Positions 62,871-64,000 of a stretch of DNA of 64,000 nucleotides are shown piece after piece (within the stretch, counting starts at the first letter, position 1; the number at the start of each line of letters is the position of its first letter). The DNA lies in NCBI GenBank assembly GCA_036788195.1, contig DAIQNX010000012.1, positions 1 through 64,000 on the forward strand. The letters run 5' to 3'. This DNA comes from CALFXN01 sp937957815 (GTDB lineage: Bacteria; Synergistota; Synergistia; Synergistales; Aminobacteriaceae). Under the pieces are notes generated by a model. That model was not told the origin of the DNA. It saw nothing but the letters and a program-made list of their open reading frames with translations, and did no database searches. The position numbers were made by a program, and so were the translations under genes.

Positions 62871-64000
62871 ATGGACAGAAACGCCATCTACACGGAATCG
62901 CTCGAGACACACCGCAAAAGCAGGGGAAAGCTCAGCGTATCGAGTCTCCTGCCCATCGAGACGATGCACGACCTGGCCGTCGCCTACACGCCCGGCGTGG
63001 CGGAGCCGTGCAGGGAAATCGAACGCCGTCCGGAGGCCGCATACGAGGTGACGTCGAAGGGACACATGGTAGCTGTCGTCACGGACGGAAGCGCCGTTCT
63101 CGGGCTCGGGGACATCGGCGCGGCCGCGTCGCTCCCCGTCATGGAGGGCAAGTGCGCGCTCTTCAAGCGCTTCGCGGGAATCGACGCCTTTCCGATCTGC
63201 ATCGACTCCCGCGACACGGAGGAGATCGTCCGGACGACGGCCCTGATCACCGCGTCATTCGGCGGAATCAACCTCGAGGACATTTCCGCCCCGCGGTGCT
63301 TCGACGTCGAACGGCTGCTCCAGGAACGCTGCGATATCCCGGTTTTCCACGACGACCAGCACGGAACGGCCGTCATCGTTCTCGCCGGACTCCTGAACGC
63401 TCTCAGAATCGTCGGAAAGAAGCTCTCCGACGTCAAGATCGTCGCGAGCGGCGCGGGCGCCGCGGGAACGGCCATCATCCGATTCGCGATGAGCGCGGGC
63501 GCGCGGAACGCAATCCTCTGCGACCGCTCCGGCGCGATCTACGCCGGACGGACGGACCACATGAACGAAGCCAAGGAAGCCGTCGCGCGCGACACGAACC
63601 CGGGGCGCGAACGCGGCAGCCTCTCCGACGTCATGCGCGGAGCGGATGTCTTTCTCGGCGTCTCCGGCCCCGGCCTCCTGACGGCCGACATGGTGAAGAC
63701 CATGAACAGAGGAGCGATCGTGTTCGCGATGGCCAACCCGACACCCGAGATCTTCCCCGACGAGGCGAAAGCCGCCGGAGCCGCCGTGGTCGCGACGGGG
63801 CGCAGCGACTTCCCGAACCAGATCAACAACTGCCTCGGCTTTCCGGGCATCTTCAAGGGAGCGCTCGACGTCCGCGCGAGCCGTATCACGGAATCCATGA
63901 AGATCGCCGCGGCGTACGCACTCGCGGGACTCGTCCCCGAGGCGGAGCTCGCGCCCGAAAACATCATCCCGGCGGCTCTCGATCCCCGCGTCGTCCCGGC
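62871..64000 (+). CDS. NAD(P)-dependent malic enzyme (partial)
   Basis: Cytoplasmic enzyme that converts malate to pyruvate and carbon dioxide. The first 376 residues are visible and the end lies beyond the window. The bacterial short-form pattern is clear: LAVAYTPGVAEPC, AVVTDGSAVLGLGDIGA, GIDAFPICID, CDIPVFHDDQHGTA (metal-binding acidic and histidine residues), GAGAAGTAIIRF (nucleotide loop), and FAMANPTPEI. The start ATG 62871 follows GGAGGAAG. A typical short form is about 390-450 residues, so little is missing. It lies downstream of the DUF4403 gene, with no evident link in function. Confidence 0.95.
   Translation, partial: MDRNAIYTESLETHRKSRGKLSVSSLLPIETMHDLAVAYTPGVAEPCREIERRPEAAYEVTSKGHMVAVVTDGSAVLGLGDIGAAASLPVMEGKCALFKRFAGIDAFPICIDSRDTEEIVRTTALITASFGGINLEDISAPRCFDVERLLQERCDIPVFHDDQHGTAVIVLAGLLNALRIVGKKLSDVKIVASGAGAAGTAIIRFAMSAGARNAILCDRSGAIYAGRTDHMNEAKEAVARDTNPGRERGSLSDVMRGADVFLGVSGPGLLTADMVKTMNRGAIVFAMANPTPEIFPDEAKAAGAAVVATGRSDFPNQINNCLGFPGIFKGALDVRASRITESMKIAAAYALAGLVPEAELAPENIIPAALDPRVVP

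Overview
High-GC bacterial DNA, 64 kb, coding-dense on both strands. Many exported proteins with Sec signal peptides, a lipoprotein and an HlyD adaptor point to a two-membrane cell. HydG, the TM1266-type hydrogenase regulator, a 2,4-diaminopentanoate dehydrogenase-like enzyme and several peptidases with a dipeptide importer point to an anaerobic, amino-acid and peptide fermenting lifestyle. Together these suggest a member of the Synergistota. This is inference from gene content; there is no rRNA or marker gene in the window. I found no tRNA, rRNA, CRISPR array, insertion sequence or prophage.

Layout. 1-3424 (minus): iron(III)-type ABC importer. 3526-5054 (plus): a phenylacetate-CoA ligase family gene behind a tryptophan attenuator (leader peptide with four Trp codons). 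5055-7458 (minus): MATE exporter and a diaminopentanoate dehydrogenase-like enzyme. 7595-8275: protein-isoaspartate methyltransferase. 8302-15141 (plus): SorC regulator, BtpA/SgcQ protein, sugar ABC importer and FGGY kinase. 15159: small helix-hairpin-helix protein. 15495-18558 (minus): trpC-trpB-trpA behind a second Trp attenuator. 18593-28771: EamA exporter, peptidases of families M55, M17 and M19, a family-5 binding protein and a dppBCDF importer, i.e. a peptide-use region. 29009-31874: EamA transporter, cupin, shortened AraC protein, exported beta-propeller. 31936-33887: TM1266 regulator and hydG behind a leader with an intrinsic terminator. 33913-35484 (minus): amidohydrolase. 35669-56513 (plus): six consecutive genes for exported, mostly uncharacterised proteins, one of 3068 residues. 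56549-61203 (minus): TetR, HlyD, two ATPases and one ABC-2 permease, a YbhGFSR-like efflux operon with a palindromic operator. 61361: DUF4403 lipoprotein. 62871 to the end: malic enzyme, cut by the window edge.

Two things stand out. First, two Trp attenuators in one window have matching -35 regions, Trp-codon runs, competing hairpins and tandem terminators. One controls trpCBA, as expected. The other controls only an aryl-acid CoA ligase, which suggests that this enzyme serves tryptophan supply, for example by salvage of indoleacetate, rather than catabolism. Second, the 21-kb block of exported giants combines nucleotidyltransferase-like motifs, a zincin HExxH site, MG2-like and carboxypeptidase-regulatory-like beta domains, a five-fold 80-residue repeat, YwqK/MORN-like repeats and a shared C-terminal TPR module. 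It looks like one undescribed cell-surface or periplasmic system.
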